The translations under genes and the position numbers were made by a program. The notes beneath the pieces were generated by a model. The model had not been told where the DNA came from. It did not search any database and saw only the letters and a program-made list of their open reading frames with translations. Source: Bacillota bacterium (GTDB taxonomy: Bacteria > Armatimonadota > HRBIN16). From it: a DNA stretch of 64,000 nucleotides. This document shows, piece by piece, positions 1-7,514 of this stretch (position 1 is the first letter of the stretch; the number at the start of each line of letters is the position of its first letter). The DNA is taken from NCBI GenBank assembly GCA_023511455.1, contig JAIMBJ010000002.1:124001-188000 (forward strand). The letters are read 5' to 3'.

Positions 1-1634
1 TGGCAACCTGCGCCCGCTGCGATACGGTCATCGAACCGTTGCTATCGGAGCAGTGGTTCGTGCGCATGAAAGCCATTGCCCAGCCCGCTATCGACGCGGT
101 GAAAGAAGGGCGCATCCGCTTCATCCCTGACCGCTATGCCCGTACCTATCTGGACTGGATGGAGAACATCAAGGACTGGTGCATCTCGCGCCAGCTGTGG
201 TGGGGACACCGCATCCCCGTGTGGACTACCGAAGACGGGGAGTACATCGTCGCGCGGTCGGAAGAAGAGGCACGGCAGAAGGCGGATGGCAAATCCATCC
301 GTCAGGACGAAGACGTGCTGGATACCTGGTTTTCCTCTGCGCTGTGGCCCCACGCCGTGCTGGGCTGGCCCGAGCAGACCGGCGACCTGAAAACTTACTA
401 TCCCACCTCCGTGCTGATTACCGCGCGTGACATCATCTACCTGTGGGTGGCGCGCATGATAATGACGGGGCTGTACTTCATGAACGACGTGCCCTTCCGC
501 GATGTGTACATCTATGCCACCGTGCTGGACGAGCAGGGGCGGCGCATGAGTAAGTCGCTGGGAACGGGTGTAGACCCGCTGGACCTGATTGAGATGTATG
601 GGGCAGATGCGCTGCGCTTCGCCCTGCTGGTGCGCACCGCGAAGGGACAGGATATCCGCTTCGCCAGCATCCAGCATGGCAGGCACAGTCAGGTAGAAGA
701 GGCACGTAACTTCTGCAACAAAATCTGGAACGCTTCCCGCTTTGTCTTGATGAATCTGGACGAGGGGTTCCGCCAGCGGTTCGACGGTTCGTTGCCTGCA
801 GACGAGCAGATGAACGATATCGACCGCTGGATACTGAGCCGTCTGAACCACACCATCCGCACGGTCAACAGCGCGCTGGAAAGCTACGACATGGACGACG
901 CCGCCAAAGCCATCTACTCGTTCCTGTGGGATGAGTATTGCGACTGGTATATCGAGATGTGCAAACCGCGCCTGAACGCAGGGGGCACTGAGCGGGAGGT
1001 CGCCCAGCGTGTGTTGAGCGTGGTGCTGGAGCATACCCTGCGCCTGCTGCATCCCTTTATGCCTTACATCACGGAAGAAATCTGGCAGAGCCTGCCGCAT
1101 GAAGGCGAAAGCATCATGGTCGCCCCCTTCCCGACAGAGCAGCTGCAGTGGAACGCGCCGGAGGCAGAAGCACGTATGCAACGATTGATAGAGGCGGTGC
1201 GTACCATCCGTGCCCTGCGTACGGAGATAGGCTTTGACATTTCGCTGAAGGCGAATGTGTTTGTCGTGCCGTCGTCGCCGCACGCAGCTGCACTCCTGCA
1301 GGAGTACGAACCAGTGATTCGCACCCTGCAACGGGTGGAGCCGATGACCGTCGTGGAGAGCCTGCCGGAGGGCGTCAAAGCGGTTGCTACGCACTGTGAA
1401 CTGGCGGACGTGTACCTGCAGCTGGAGGCGGTAGACTTGGAGAAGGAGCGGCAGCGCATTCAGAAGGAGCTGGCTTCGCTGGAAAAAGAGCTGCTGCGAG
1501 TCAAAGGCAGGCTGAACAACGAGCAGTTCCTGCAGCGCGCGCCGCGCGAGGTGGTGGAGAAGGAGCAGGCGATTCATTCCGAGCTGCTCGAGAAGCAGGC
1601 GAAGCTGCTGGAGCGTCTGAAGCGTCTCGAGTAG
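1..1634 (+). CDS. valS: Valine--tRNA ligase, C-terminal part (5' end outside window)
   Basis: Cytoplasmic class I aminoacyl-tRNA synthetase that charges tRNA-Val. The reading frame is already open at base 3, so the gene is cut by the window edge; about 543 residues are visible. The first codons carry a C-x-x-C pair and the I-E-P-x-L-S-E-Q-W-F-V block typical of ValS. The signature D-V-L-D-T-W-F-S-S lies near base 320 and the KMSKS loop is present as R-M-S-K-S near bases 543-557. An anticodon-binding helical domain follows, and the last ~70 residues are a charged Leu/Glu/Lys-rich coiled coil, the normal ValS C-terminal arm that distinguishes it from IleS and LeuS. Stop is TAG at 1632-1634. No sign of damage. 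Confidence 0.97.
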   Translation, partial: ATCARCDTVIEPLLSEQWFVRMKAIAQPAIDAVKEGRIRFIPDRYARTYLDWMENIKDWCISRQLWWGHRIPVWTTEDGEYIVARSEEEARQKADGKSIRQDEDVLDTWFSSALWPHAVLGWPEQTGDLKTYYPTSVLITARDIIYLWVARMIMTGLYFMNDVPFRDVYIYATVLDEQGRRMSKSLGTGVDPLDLIEMYGADALRFALLVRTAKGQDIRFASIQHGRHSQVEEARNFCNKIWNASRFVLMNLDEGFRQRFDGSLPADEQMNDIDRWILSRLNHTIRTVNSALESYDMDDAAKAIYSFLWDEYCDWYIEMCKPRLNAGGTEREVAQRVLSVVLEHTLRLLHPFMPYITEEIWQSLPHEGESIMVAPFPTEQLQWNAPEAEARMQRLIEAVRTIRALRTEIGFDISLKANVFVVPSSPHAAALLQEYEPVIRTLQRVEPMTVVESLPEGVKAVATHCELADVYLQLEAVDLEKERQRIQKELASLEKELLRVKGRLNNEQFLQRAPREVVEKEQAIHSELLEKQAKLLERLKRLE

Positions 1635-1726
1635 AGCTGGAGTGGCGTGGACGGCGGTAACCCCAGCTGGGGTGCTGTCGTCTATATTTGCGCAGAAAAC
1701 CAAAAGGCGGATAAAAGGAGTGTGGA

Positions 1727-2452
1727 ATGCTCGGCAGAGGGATACTGTTGCTTGGTTTACTGTGGTATGGCGCCGGTTTTGCGATGGCGCAATCGCAGGA
1801 TATTAACGATTACGTGCAGACCCGTCTGCACGACCTGCGTGCTACCGTCAAACAGCAGGCTGCCAACCAGCGCGAGCTGGAAAAGATAAATAAAGATTTC
1901 GCCAACTCATACCGCATCAAACAGATGACCGCCCGCTATAAAGAGCCGTCCAGGATGCGGCTGGAGAGCAAAGTGGGCGTGGTCAATGTGGTGTACATCA
2001 TCAACGGCAACTACAAGCACGTCTCGGCAGGTCCCATCAAACACACCGACGACATTAGCAACGCACCGGGCAAGCGACAATCGCTGATGGATTTCGGAAT
2101 CCTGACGCCCAGCTTCATGAAGCTGGTCAACGCGAAGTTCCTGCGCTACGATCAGGAGGGTGGCGTGCGCTACCCGGTGTTTGAGTTGACGTGGGCGAAC
2201 TCCGACGACACTTCCAAACACATCGTGTGGATGGATGGTAAAACCCGCACGGTGGTCAAGCGGCAGTGGTATAACCAGCAGGGCAAGCTGATGGCAACCT
2301 TTTACTACAAGAACCCGGTAGAAGCCGCACCGGGCATCTGGGTACCCACGCGGGTAGAGGTGTACAACGCCGAAGGCAAGCTGGGCGGCGTCACCACCTA
2401 CGTGAACCTGTACGTGAACGAAGGCTTGCCCGATAGCCTCTTCCAGTTCTAG
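1727..2452 (+). CDS. Exported LolA/outer-membrane lipoprotein-sorting-like protein
   Basis: 241 residues with a clear Sec signal peptide (residues 1-22, hydrophobic core then A-M-A-Q), so it acts outside the cytoplasm. The mature part is rich in beta-strand pattern with repeated basic/aromatic strands and statements such as V-W-M-D-G-K-T-R-T-V-V-K-R, the layout seen in LolA/RseB-like carrier folds (DUF1571/outer-membrane lipoprotein-sorting family). A good ribosome site (AAAGGAG) sits about 10 nt before the ATG. It starts 92 nt after valS and is probably separately expressed. The family call rests on fold-like pattern rather than a decisive motif; lipid or lipoprotein carriage is inference. 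Confidence 0.6.
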   Translation: MLGRGILLLGLLWYGAGFAMAQSQDINDYVQTRLHDLRATVKQQAANQRELEKINKDFANSYRIKQMTARYKEPSRMRLESKVGVVNVVYIINGNYKHVSAGPIKHTDDISNAPGKRQSLMDFGILTPSFMKLVNAKFLRYDQEGGVRYPVFELTWANSDDTSKHIVWMDGKTRTVVKRQWYNQQGKLMATFYYKNPVEAAPGIWVPTRVEVYNAEGKLGGVTTYVNLYVNEGLPDSLFQF

Positions 2453-2459
2453 CAGCTCG

Positions 2460-2487
2460 GCGGGAGTGTACCCCCCTACACTCCCGC
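2460..2487. terminator. Bidirectional hairpin between convergent genes
   Basis: An 11-bp perfect inverted repeat (GCGGGAGTGTA / TACACTCCCGC) around a six-C loop lies between the LolA-like gene and the convergent SDR gene. It overlaps the last codons of the SDR gene. No strong T-run follows, so termination is inferred from position and symmetry. Confidence 0.6.
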
Positions 2488-3300
2488 AAACGCGCTGAAC
2501 CCCCCGTCTATCGGAATAACCGCTCCTGTGACAAACGCGCTCGCCGGCGACGCCAGCCAGATAATGGTGCCTACCAGGTCGTCCGGTTCGCCAAAGCGTC
2601 CCATCGGAGTGTGCGCGATGATTGCCTGCCCGCGCGGCGTCAGGTTGCCCGCTTCGTCCAGCAGCAGGTAGCGGTTCTGCTTGGTCAGGAAAAAGCCAGG
2701 CGCGATGGCGTTGACCCGCACTTTGGGCGAGTACTCCTGCGCGATATGCACCGCCAACCACTGCGTGAAGTTGCTCACCGCCGCCTTCGCTGCGGAGTAG
2801 CCCAGCACGCGCGTCAGCGGCTTGAACGCCGACATGGACGAGAAGTTGATGATGACACCGCCCGCCTCGTTCTCCAGCATCTGCTTCGCAAATACCTGAC
2901 TGGGCAGTATCGCCCCGCCAAACAGGTTCAGGTTCACCACCTGCTGCAGGGCTTCTACGGGCAGGTCGAAGAAACGCCGGTCAGGCGAGGTGGAGGCTTC
3001 GGGCATATTGCCGCCCGCCGCGTTCAACAAAACATCTACCGTGCCCACCTCCTGTTTCACCTGCTCTGCCACCCGCTCGATATCCGCTTTATCCAGCACG
3101 TCCATGCAGTAGCCGTACGCCTCGAGACCCAGCTGGCGCAACTCTTGCAGACGCACCTCCAGCGGCGCGATGTCGGTCAGCACGATGCGCGCTCCCGCCC
3201 TGCCGAGGCCTTTCGCAATGGCGCCTGCCAGCACACCGGCACCACCTGTGAACAAAGCCACTTTACCCTTCACCGAGAACAGCTCCTCGATATAGCTCAT
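2476..3300 (-). CDS. SDR oxidoreductase, D-mannonate oxidoreductase / gluconate 5-dehydrogenase type
   Basis: 274-residue short-chain dehydrogenase. The Rossmann motif T-G-G-A-G-V-L-A-G-A-I-A-K-G occurs at residues ~19-32, the N-A-A-G motif near 93-96, the catalytic S...Y-S-A-A-K near 150-170, and the tail P-I-D-G-G-F-S-A-F-A-G-V is characteristic of the SDR subgroup annotated as D-mannonate oxidoreductase (fructuronate reductase) or gluconate 5-dehydrogenase. It follows the FGGY kinase by 51 nt on the same strand with its own ribosome site (GGAGGTGG), so the two form an operon. Together they fit oxidation/reduction and phosphorylation of hexonates or uronate-derived acids. Exact substrate is not readable from sequence. 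Confidence 0.85.
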   Translation of the reverse strand: MSYIEELFSVKGKVALFTGGAGVLAGAIAKGLGRAGARIVLTDIAPLEVRLQELRQLGLEAYGYCMDVLDKADIERVAEQVKQEVGTVDVLLNAAGGNMPEASTSPDRRFFDLPVEALQQVVNLNLFGGAILPSQVFAKQMLENEAGGVIINFSSMSAFKPLTRVLGYSAAKAAVSNFTQWLAVHIAQEYSPKVRVNAIAPGFFLTKQNRYLLLDEAGNLTPRGQAIIAHTPMGRFGEPDDLVGTIIWLASPASAFVTGAVIPIDGGFSAFAGV

Positions 3301-3351
3301 AATCCACCTCCTGCGGCTACAGGTTTATTGAACATCCTGGCTCCCTTTCCT

Positions 3352-4851
3352 TCATGGTGTGACAAGACGGGCGTGTCTCTGGAAAGCCTGCGCCAGGTCA
3401 TCCATCAGCTGCTGGAAGAACCGGTATTTCTCCGCGTACGCCTCCACCGCATCCTGCTGAGGCAGGTACTGCCTGCCGGTTCGCACCATTGCCTGCGTTG
3501 CCTGCTCTACATCCGCATACACGCCCAGAGCAGTATACCCCAGTATCGCCGAGCCGACCAGCCCGGGCTCCTCCACCTGGCTCACCTGCAACGGGATTCC
3601 CAGCACATTCGCCATCGTTTGCATCCACAACGGCGAACGCACCCCACCACCACCGATGCGAATCTCCCGCGGAACCACACCGTTCTCTCGCAATGCGTCG
3701 TATACGATGCGCAGGGCGAAACACACCCCTTCCATTGCCGCCCGAACCACATGTCCCCGTGTGTGGTAGCCGCGCAGTCCAAAAAACACTCCCGATGCGG
3801 CATTGCCGATTTGCGGGTTGCGTTCCCCACTGAGGAAGGGCAAGAAGAACAGCCCCGCCGTGTCGGAAACGCGCTCTCCTTCGCGGTTCATCGCCTCGTA
3901 GTCCATACCCAAAACGCTGTCACGCAGCCAGCGCAAGGTGATGCCCGCGTTATTGATAGCTCCACCCGGAAACCACCTGCCGCAGGCAAGGTAACAGGTC
4001 TGCAGCCTCATCGCGGGGTCGGCGTCCAGCACCGGCTGGGGCATTGCCACGCGCAACATCGCGGTAGTGCCCAGATTGATTGCCCCAGCCCCTCCCACCA
4101 GCGCACCGATGCCGATAGCCACCGCACCCCCGTCGTACACGCCCGGCACCAGCCGGCATCCTTCTGCCACACCCAGCCGGGCGCAAACCTCCTCAGGCAG
4201 GGTTACCAGCACCCTATCTGCTTCCACCGGCTCGGGCAGTCGCCCGGCGTCCAGTTCCAGCACGCCCAGCGCAACCTCATCCCATCGCAGACTGTGCAGG
4301 TTCATCAGCTGCGTTGCCGTGCCCAAACTGGCTTCCGTCACCCACTGCCCGGTCAGCCGGTAAATCAGATAGTCCTTCGCCCCCACCAGCCACCGCGCTC
4401 TGGCAAAAAGGTCGGGATGGGTGGTTTTCAGCCAGAAGATTTTGGAAAACGGATAATGGAACAGCGGCGGACAACCTGTGCGCTGGTATAACTGGTGTGC
4501 GTCTATCTGCTCCATCAGCCGGGGATAGGTCTGCCGGGGGCGCGTGTCCAGAAGGGTGATAATGCCGGTCAGCGTCCCACCCGTTTCATCCACTGCCAGC
4601 AGGCTGAGCTGGTATGCGGACAGCACCAGGGCGCGTATCTTCTGCCCGTAGCCTTCGGTGACCTGCCGCGCCACTGCACCAAAGGTTTCCCATAACAGGT
4701 GCGGGTCGTGTTCCGCTTTGCCGTTCTCATCGCGCGCCAGGGGCAGCTCCTGCTGAACCACCCGCAACACCCGCCCGTGCGCGTCGACGACCCCCGCTTT
4801 GATATTCGTGGTACCCACGTCTACGGAGAGTACCAGTGGTTCACCTTCCAT
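3352..4851 (-). CDS. FGGY-family carbohydrate kinase (gluconokinase/xylulokinase-like)
   Basis: 499 residues, the usual FGGY length. The N-terminal phosphate-1 motif D-V-G-T-T-N-I-K-A (residues ~10-18) and the C-terminal ATP-binding block G-G-G-G-V-R-S-P-L-W-M-Q-T-M-A-N-V-L-G are both intact, as is the P-F-L-S-G-E-R-N-P motif in the second domain. It phosphorylates a sugar or sugar acid in the cytoplasm. Immediate partner is the downstream SDR of the mannonate/gluconate type, favouring a gluconate-like substrate; xylulose or another ketose is the alternative. A TATAAT promoter lies just upstream, and the gene is divergent from mtaB. Confidence 0.85.
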   Translation of the reverse strand: MEGEPLVLSVDVGTTNIKAGVVDAHGRVLRVVQQELPLARDENGKAEHDPHLLWETFGAVARQVTEGYGQKIRALVLSAYQLSLLAVDETGGTLTGIITLLDTRPRQTYPRLMEQIDAHQLYQRTGCPPLFHYPFSKIFWLKTTHPDLFARARWLVGAKDYLIYRLTGQWVTEASLGTATQLMNLHSLRWDEVALGVLELDAGRLPEPVEADRVLVTLPEEVCARLGVAEGCRLVPGVYDGGAVAIGIGALVGGAGAINLGTTAMLRVAMPQPVLDADPAMRLQTCYLACGRWFPGGAINNAGITLRWLRDSVLGMDYEAMNREGERVSDTAGLFFLPFLSGERNPQIGNAASGVFFGLRGYHTRGHVVRAAMEGVCFALRIVYDALRENGVVPREIRIGGGGVRSPLWMQTMANVLGIPLQVSQVEEPGLVGSAILGYTALGVYADVEQATQAMVRTGRQYLPQQDAVEAYAEKYRFFQQLMDDLAQAFQRHARLVTP

Positions 4852-4889
4852 CCCGCGTTTCCTGTTCGAGCGATCGAAATGCTGACGCC

Positions 4890-4919
4890 ATTATACACGC
4901 TCTCCGCTCCACAGGGCAA
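4890..4919 (-). promoter_or_regulatory. Promoter of the FGGY kinase-SDR operon
   Basis: Read on the minus strand: TTGCCC, an 18-nt spacer, and a perfect TATAAT (plus-strand 4890-4895). The expected start point is roughly 30 nt upstream of the kinase ATG. The -35 is a partial match (TTG conserved). Confidence 0.6.
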
Positions 4920-5024
4920 GCTATCATCCGCTTGCAGCTGTCACGTATCGGAATCAGGTGGCACAGGATTTGCCCCAAAGGGTACGGAAATTATCTTCGC
5001 TAGCAGGCCTTTGACAGGAGGTTC

Positions 5025-6419
5025 ATGATGCCAGATTCTCGCAAGCCGGTTACGCAAATGGTCTACGCCTCTGCGGAGGAGATGCTCTTCGGTTCGGCGG
5101 CAAAGCCTCTCGCCTGTGGGAACGGAGTGCTCATTGGGGCAGGGCAGGTTATCCCCGAGGTCAACTTCACCCTGCCGCCGATGTCCATACGTGAAGAGAC
5201 GCTCCCCGATGTGCGCCAGCGGTTCCGCGAGATGGTGGAACGCATCCTCACCCGCGCCGTACAACAGGGGCTTTCTGCGATTGTGCTGGAACTGGAGCAC
5301 CTGTACGAGCTCACCCTGCACCCCGACTGGGGCGCGCTGGTCACTGCGGACATCAAGCAGGTCATGGAACAGTTCGGGCAGAGGTACGGATTGCGTTCCG
5401 CGCTGCGCGTCACCATCGCCGACATCCGCGAACAGGAACGTCCGCCCCGAATGCGTAGCGGGCATCTGTTCGCCACCATGCTGACAGCCTTCGAACGGTG
5501 CGCGGAGGCGGGCGCGGATATTCTCTCCATCGAAAGCACCGGTGGCAAAGAGGTCAACGACCACGCACTGGTGCAGGGGGATATGGAGGGCATCGCCTTC
5601 GCGCTGGGCGTGCTGGCGCCGCGCGACATGGAGACGTTGTGGGCAGCTATCGTGGACATCGCGCACCGCCACAAGGTGGTGCCCGGCGGCGACACCGCCT
5701 GTGGCTTCGGCAATACGGCGATGCAGCTGGCGCACCAGGGATTGCTGCCTAAAGTGCTGGCAGCGGTGGTGCGACTGATGACCGTGCCGCGCTCGCTGGT
5801 GGCGGTGGAAATGGGCGCAACGGGTCCATTGAAAGACTGTGGCTATGAGAACCCGGTGATTAAAGCCATTACCGGCGTGCCTGTCAGCATGGAGGGCAAA
5901 TCCAGCGCGTGTGCCCACTCTTCTCCGCTGGGCAATATCGCCGCGGCGGTGTGTGACCTGTGGAGCAACGAGTCGGTGCAGGATGTGCGCCTGCTGGGCG
6001 GCTATGCACCAGCGGTGTTCACCGAAATCCTCGCCTATGACTGCCGGTTGATGAACACTGCCCTCGAACAGGGGCAGGGTAAGGCTCTGCGTGACCTGCT
6101 GGTGCTATCCGACCATTACCGCGACCCGCAGGCGCTCATGCTGGATCTCAGGGTGGTATATGAGGCAGGCAAACGCATCGTGGAGGCTGGCGATGACCAC
6201 TACGCCCGCACGCTGGCGATGGCACGATTCGCCGCAGGGGAGATACGCCGTGCGGTGAGCGAAGGCACTATCGCTCTGGAGCCGCGCGAGGAGCGGTGGC
6301 TGGGCATGATCGAAGACGCCATTGCCGACCTGCCGGAAGACGCCGATGCGCTCCGCCAGCGGGCAGATTTGAACTACGGTTCTCTGTACATTCCTGCAGA
6401 ATACGGGCTAAACGCATGA
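5025..6419 (+). CDS. mtaB: Methanol--corrinoid protein methyltransferase, MtaB family
   Basis: 464 residues, full MtaB length. MtaB transfers the methyl group of methanol to a cob(I)alamin-bound corrinoid protein (MtaC). The whole sequence follows the family: Y-A-S-A-E-E-M-L-F-G near residue 14, V-I-P-E-V-N-F near 42. Glu170 and Cys226 have exactly the 56-residue spacing of the Methanosarcina zinc ligands Glu164 and Cys220, and Cys272 (K-D-C-G-Y-E) is the likely third ligand, close to the expected spacing of Cys269. The start has AGGAGG 9 nt upstream; the next codon is also ATG, so the exact start may be 5028. The stop overlaps the next gene's start (ATGA), so translation is coupled to the UroD-type methyltransferase. 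No mtaC is visible, so the corrinoid partner must be elsewhere. Confidence 0.88.
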   Translation: MMPDSRKPVTQMVYASAEEMLFGSAAKPLACGNGVLIGAGQVIPEVNFTLPPMSIREETLPDVRQRFREMVERILTRAVQQGLSAIVLELEHLYELTLHPDWGALVTADIKQVMEQFGQRYGLRSALRVTIADIREQERPPRMRSGHLFATMLTAFERCAEAGADILSIESTGGKEVNDHALVQGDMEGIAFALGVLAPRDMETLWAAIVDIAHRHKVVPGGDTACGFGNTAMQLAHQGLLPKVLAAVVRLMTVPRSLVAVEMGATGPLKDCGYENPVIKAITGVPVSMEGKSSACAHSSPLGNIAAAVCDLWSNESVQDVRLLGGYAPAVFTEILAYDCRLMNTALEQGQGKALRDLLVLSDHYRDPQALMLDLRVVYEAGKRIVEAGDDHYARTLAMARFAAGEIRRAVSEGTIALEPREERWLGMIEDAIADLPEDADALRQRADLNYGSLYIPAEYGLNA

Positions 6420-7483
6420 ACTCAAGAGAACGCATCCGAATCGCCCTGAAACGCGGTATCCCTGACCGCGTGCCCATGCTGGACATCACCTTCTGGCCCG
6501 AGACGCTGCTCCGCTGGCAAAAGGAAGGCTTGCCTGAAGGCGCAGATCCGGTGGACTATTTCGGGCTGGACCGCATCGAGCGTTTCGGCTTCGATGGCTC
6601 GTTGCAGCTGCCGGTAGAGATGATGGAAGAGACCGACCGCTGGCGCATCTACCGCAACGCCAACGGGCTGGTGGTCAAGGAATGGAAAGATTCGTACGCC
6701 CCACCCGCCCGACTGGAATGCACCGTCCGGAATTGGGACGAATGGCTTAAGGTGAAAGCCCGCCTGCAGGCTAGCCCCGACCGGATTCCGGACTGGATGC
6801 TGCAGAACTACCGCACCTGGCGTGAGCGGGATTGGTTCGTGGTGGCGGAGCCGGTGGAGCCAATGTGGTACATCCTGGACCACCTGATGGGCTTCCAGAA
6901 CGCCCTGCCCCTGATCGCCGAACAGCCCGACCTCATCGCCGACATCCTGAATACCTACACCGACTTCCTGCTGGGGATGTGCGAGTTGTGCGTGCAGAGA
7001 GGCATCACCTTCGACGGACTGTGGTTCTTCTCCGACCTGTGCTATAAGAACGGGATGCTCTTTTCGCCCCGTGCCTACCGCGAACTGTTGATGCCCTGTC
7101 ACCTTAAGGTAAAGGCATGGTGCGAGGCACAGGGAATACCGATGCTGCTGCACTGCGACGGTGATGTGCGACAGTTCATCCCCCTGCTGATTGAGGCGGG
7201 GTTCGACGCCATCCAGCCGCTGGAGGCGCGGGCAGGCAACGATGTGCGCGAGCTGAAGCGGCTCTACGGCACGCAAATCGTTTTCTTCGGCAACATCAGC
7301 GCGGACGTGATGGCTTACGGAACCGACGAAGAGCTGGAAGAGGAGATACGCAGCAAACTGGCAGTGGCGATGGAGGGAGGCGGTTACATGTACCACAGCG
7401 ACCACTCCATCCCGCCAACGGTCAGCCTCGCCCGCTATGCGCAGGTAGTGCAACTGGTGCGCAAATACGGACAATACGGGTAG
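6416..7483 (+). CDS. Uroporphyrinogen decarboxylase-family methyltransferase
   Basis: 355 residues of the UroD/MtaA/MtbA fold. Homology begins at M-N-S-R-E-R-I-R-I-A-L, so the ATG at 6416 that overlaps the mtaB stop is the start. H246-x-C248-D-G matches the first two zinc ligands of MtaA/MtbA-type methyl-corrinoid:thiol methyltransferases, but the third cysteine expected near residues 325-332 is absent; the stretch there reads H-S-D-H-S. True haem-biosynthetic UroD is unlikely because its N-terminal substrate-binding arginines are not seen and the partner is MtaB. Probable role: moving the methyl group from the corrinoid protein to an acceptor thiol or folate, or a related corrinoid-linked demethylation. 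Confidence 0.8.
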   Translation: MNSRERIRIALKRGIPDRVPMLDITFWPETLLRWQKEGLPEGADPVDYFGLDRIERFGFDGSLQLPVEMMEETDRWRIYRNANGLVVKEWKDSYAPPARLECTVRNWDEWLKVKARLQASPDRIPDWMLQNYRTWRERDWFVVAEPVEPMWYILDHLMGFQNALPLIAEQPDLIADILNTYTDFLLGMCELCVQRGITFDGLWFFSDLCYKNGMLFSPRAYRELLMPCHLKVKAWCEAQGIPMLLHCDGDVRQFIPLLIEAGFDAIQPLEARAGNDVRELKRLYGTQIVFFGNISADVMAYGTDEELEEEIRSKLAVAMEGGGYMYHSDHSIPPTVSLARYAQVVQLVRKYGQYG

Positions 7484-7514
7484 GGGGCAGACATCGGGGT
7501 CTGCTACCGTGAAA

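Noticed and set aside
42-1703. Long open frame (553 codons) antisense to valS
   Set aside because: It mirrors the third-position G+C bias of valS; the product has no family features and valS is unambiguous.
1907-2761. Antisense frame across the LolA-like gene and the SDR 3' end
   Set aside because: Spans a terminator and two better-supported genes, with no family features.
2611-4491. Open frame of 626 codons antisense to the SDR and FGGY kinase genes
   Set aside because: His/Arg/Gln-rich shadow of two clear genes, with no ribosome site.
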